Source: Roseateles_C aquae (lineage in GTDB: Bacteria; Pseudomonadota; Gammaproteobacteria; Burkholderiales; Burkholderiaceae_C). From it: DNA of 64,000 bases. Made by a program: the position numbers and the translations under genes. Shown piece by piece: positions 61,774-64,000 of this stretch. The notes under the pieces are model-generated. The model was not told the DNA's origin. It saw only the letters and a list, made by a program, of their open reading frames with translations, and did not search any database. The stretch is taken from contig NZ_JAVXZY010000004.1 of assembly GCF_032337115.1 (NCBI RefSeq), positions 186,001 to 250,000 of the forward strand. Direction: 5' to 3'. How positions within the stretch are numbered: the stretch's first letter is position 1; each line of letters starts with the position of its first letter.

Positions 61774-63621
61774 ATGAGCAGCCCCAGCAAGAAGCCCAAT
61801 CCGCTGACTCGCGGCAAGAAGTCCGAGGCCGACGAAGCCGCCCGCGAAGGCCGCCTGCTGGACGCGCAACAATTGTTCCAAGCCGTCTGCAAGACCGATG
61901 GCATGGATGTCGAAGCCTGGGTCAAGCTGGCCCTGATCGAGAAGCGGCTTGGGCGGCTGACCGAGGCCGAACGCTGCGCCCGGCGCGGCCTGGCCTTGGC
62001 CCCACAGCTGGGCTTTGCCCATCATGCGCTGGCGGTGGTGAGGCACAACCAGGGCCATGTCGAGGAGGCGTGGGCCGGCTATCGCCGCGCCACCACACTG
62101 CAACCGGACTTCCCAGATGCGCATTACCTGCTCGGCCTGGCCTGCCATGAGCTGGGGCAGCTGGAGCAGGCGGCCGCCAGCTACCAGCGGGCGCTGCGGC
62201 TGCAGCCGGGGCTGATCGACGCGCAGGTCCATCTTGGGCTGCTGCTGATCGGGCAGAACCAGTTGCAGGCCGGCGAGCAGCTGCTGCAGCGCGCGCTGCT
62301 GCAGCAGCCCGACCATGTGCTGGCGCTGAGCAATCTGGGCCAGGTGCAAAGGCTGCAGAACCGCTATGACGAGGCCGAGCAGACCTTCCGCCGGGCGCTG
62401 CGCCTGCAGCCCGAGGCGACCGATCTGCTGGCCGGCCTGGCCGACCATCTGGAGAAGACCGGCCAGTTGGCCGAAGCCCGACAGCTGGCCGAGCAAGGCC
62501 TCGCGCTTGACCCGCAGCATCCGCAGCTCAACATGACGATGGCCTTGCTGGAGCGGCACGACAAGCAGATCGACGCTGCGGTCGCGCGGCTCGACGCGCT
62601 GCTGACGATCCCCATGAGTGTCAACCTGCTGGGCGACGTTGAGCTGGCCCTCGGCGCGCTCTACGACCAGCAGAACCGCAGCGAGCAGGCCTTTGCCATG
62701 TTCACCGCCGGCAAGCAGCACAAGGCCAGGCTGGCCCTGCCTGGCGGCGTCTACGACGGTGCCTACCTGCGCCAGGTCCAGGCCCTGCAAGCGCTGGCCA
62801 GCGCCGAGCTCGGCGCGGCGATCGGCGCGGCGCGCCAGCGCGAGCCGCTCGGCAGTGCCGGACCCATCTTCATGATCGGTTTTCCGCGCTCCGGCACCAC
62901 GCTGCTGGAGCAGGTGCTGGAGAGCCATCCGCAGATCCAGGCGCTGGAGGAGAAGCCCGCCGTGCAGGCCGTCTACGAGGCGCTGCGTGCCGCCGGTGAA
63001 GACAGCCCGATCGCGCTGGCCGCGCTCAGTGACGAGCGCATGGCCGCGCTGCGCGAGGTCTATTTCGCCGAAGTCGCTCGTCATCTGAGCCTGCCTGTGG
63101 GCAGCGTGCTGCTGGACAAGCTGCCGCTCAACGCCATCTACCTGCCGCTGATCCAGCGCCTGTTCCCGACCGCGCCCATCATCCTGGCACTGCGCCACCC
63201 GGCCGACGTCTGCCTGAGCTGCCTGATGCAGAACTTCGCCGCCAACGCGGCGATGTCGGCCTTCCACCGGCTGGACACGACGGTTGAACTGTATGAGGCG
63301 GTGATGCAGAGCGTGCAGCGGGCCCGCGAACAGCTGCCGCTGCGCCTGATCGAGCAACGCTACGAGGACTTGATTGCCGATGTCGAGGGGCAGGCCCGCC
63401 GGTTGATCGACTTCCTCGGCCTGCCCTGGGACGATGCCGTGCTGGAACACACCGAGCATGCCCGCCAGCGCGCTACGATCAACTCACCGAGCTACCATCA
63501 GGTCGTGCAACCGATTTATCAAACAGCCAAGTACCGCTGGCAGCGCTATGAGGCGCAGCTGGCAGACCAGCTGCCGCGGCTGCAGCCCTTTGTCGATCAC
63601 TATGGCTACGGCAGCCCTTGA
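61774..63621 (+). CDS. TPR-sulfotransferase fusion
   Basis: 615 residues. About six TPR repeats (residues 20-270, e.g. PDFPDAHYLLGLACHELGQL), a helical linker, then a PAPS-dependent sulfotransferase: 5'-phosphosulfate loop FMIGFPRSGTT (366-376), 3'-phosphate motif LRHPADVCLSC (from 473) and LRLIEQRYEDLIADVEG. The Arg/Ser/Thr set is complete. Such TPR-fused enzymes sulfate proteins or glycans. Overlaps cysC by one base (TGATG), so PAPS supply and use are made together. No signal peptide, so the reaction is cytosolic. Confidence 0.93.
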   Translation: MSSPSKKPNPLTRGKKSEADEAAREGRLLDAQQLFQAVCKTDGMDVEAWVKLALIEKRLGRLTEAERCARRGLALAPQLGFAHHALAVVRHNQGHVEEAWAGYRRATTLQPDFPDAHYLLGLACHELGQLEQAAASYQRALRLQPGLIDAQVHLGLLLIGQNQLQAGEQLLQRALLQQPDHVLALSNLGQVQRLQNRYDEAEQTFRRALRLQPEATDLLAGLADHLEKTGQLAEARQLAEQGLALDPQHPQLNMTMALLERHDKQIDAAVARLDALLTIPMSVNLLGDVELALGALYDQQNRSEQAFAMFTAGKQHKARLALPGGVYDGAYLRQVQALQALASAELGAAIGAARQREPLGSAGPIFMIGFPRSGTTLLEQVLESHPQIQALEEKPAVQAVYEALRAAGEDSPIALAALSDERMAALREVYFAEVARHLSLPVGSVLLDKLPLNAIYLPLIQRLFPTAPIILALRHPADVCLSCLMQNFAANAAMSAFHRLDTTVELYEAVMQSVQRAREQLPLRLIEQRYEDLIADVEGQARRLIDFLGLPWDDAVLEHTEHARQRATINSPSYHQVVQPIYQTAKYRWQRYEAQLADQLPRLQPFVDHYGYGSP

Positions 63622-64000
63622 TGAACACGTCCCAGCAAGACCTGACCCCAGCCGCCCATCGGCTCGATGAACAAGACCGTGCAAAGCGCTTTGGCCACCA
63701 TGGCGGCGTGCTCTGGCTGACCGGCTATTCGGGCGCCGGCAAGTCCTCGTTGGCGATGGCGCTGGAGCAGGCCTTGATCGGCCTGGGCTACGCCTGCTAT
63801 GTGCTTGATGGCGACAACGTTCGCGCCGGTCTGAACAGCAATCTGGGCTTCAGCCCCGAGGACCGCAGCGAGAACATCCGCCGCGTGGGCGAGGTGGCGG
63901 CGCTGTTCGCCGATGCCGGCCTGATCTGCATCAGCGCCTTCATCTCGCCCTACCGCGAAGACCGCCAGCGTGCCCGCCAGGCCTGCAAGAGCGGCAGCTT
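63621..64000 (+). CDS. cysC: Adenylylsulfate kinase, N-terminal part
   Basis: ATG 63621 shares its A with the sulfotransferase TGA. The 126 visible residues have the P-loop GYSGAGKS, VLDGDNVRAGLNSNLGFS, the APS-binding RRVGEVAALFADAG, and ISPYREDRQRAR. It phosphorylates adenylylsulfate to PAPS, the sulfate donor of the preceding enzyme. The end is cut by the window. The N-terminus has a 25-residue extension before the fold, as in free-standing CysC. Confidence 0.94.
   Translation, partial: MNTSQQDLTPAAHRLDEQDRAKRFGHHGGVLWLTGYSGAGKSSLAMALEQALIGLGYACYVLDGDNVRAGLNSNLGFSPEDRSENIRRVGEVAALFADAGLICISAFISPYREDRQRARQACKSGS

Overview
The window is a GC-rich chromosomal segment, almost certainly from a Betaproteobacterium of the order Burkholderiales (Roseateles/Pelomonas/Mitsuaria-like). 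This rests on gene content: single-chain indolepyruvate ferredoxin oxidoreductase next to an Lrp regulator, SpecificRecomb-family protein beside apaG, MltA beside a tiny divergent membrane protein, and DUF2306 with a LytS/LytTR pair. It also rests on codon and base composition. No rRNA, tRNA or CRISPR array was seen. A run of ten Ns at 18917-18926 marks a scaffold gap.

Layout. 1-1233: pseudouridine catabolism (partial PfkB kinase, psuG). 1302-5701: RND efflux adaptor and pump. 5728-8272: membrane GGDEF cyclase, low-molecular-weight phosphatase and a small HTH regulator, then about 780 bp without genes. 9057-12845: a winged-helix/nSTAND/TM/TPR one-component regulator and a small companion protein. 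12953-22386: housekeeping and hypothetical genes (DUF2845, rpe, TetR with a FAS1 protein, tag, apaG, SpecificRecomb, mltA, DUF427, ankyrin lipoprotein). 22448-28633: dienelactone hydrolase, two tandem paralogous TPR histidine kinases, mgsA with a CheY-like receiver, and a membrane protein. 28733-36081: solute-binding protein, flavodoxin-fold oxidoreductase, GH18 chitinase, EamA transporter, and a DUF2306/LytS/LytTR operon. 36239-40647: Lrp regulator divergent from indolepyruvate:ferredoxin oxidoreductase.

41005-44516 is a visibly less GC-rich accessory block: an orphan RES-domain protein, a small membrane protein followed directly by an attC-like site, and an unrecognised two-gene unit (313-aa soluble protein plus 4-TM protein). 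44731-51593 carries a recent segmental duplication: an Lrp regulator divergent from an amino-acid racemase occurs twice (about 1.58 kb, near-identical proteins). Copy B continues into an intact LysR gene and a divergent EamA exporter. Copy A ends in a truncated LysR remnant. A PQQ-propeller lipoprotein lies between the copies, and copy A is flanked by diverged direct repeats. 51782-59361: a lipoprotein, a DUF2167/M50/M16 membrane-proteolysis cluster, a glyoxalase-fold protein and DUF3224. 59423-61616: AlkB-type hydroxylase, DUF1697, GNAT. 61774-64000: a TPR-sulfotransferase overlapping by one base with an APS kinase (cysC, cut by the window end), so PAPS supply and PAPS use are coupled.

The strongest unexplained signals are a 29-bp repeat found three times, each time within 0-4 nt of a stop codon in the same orientation; the 42.6-44.5 kb accessory unit with its attC-like site; the twin cytoplasmic TPR-kinases; and the duplicated Lrp/racemase block.
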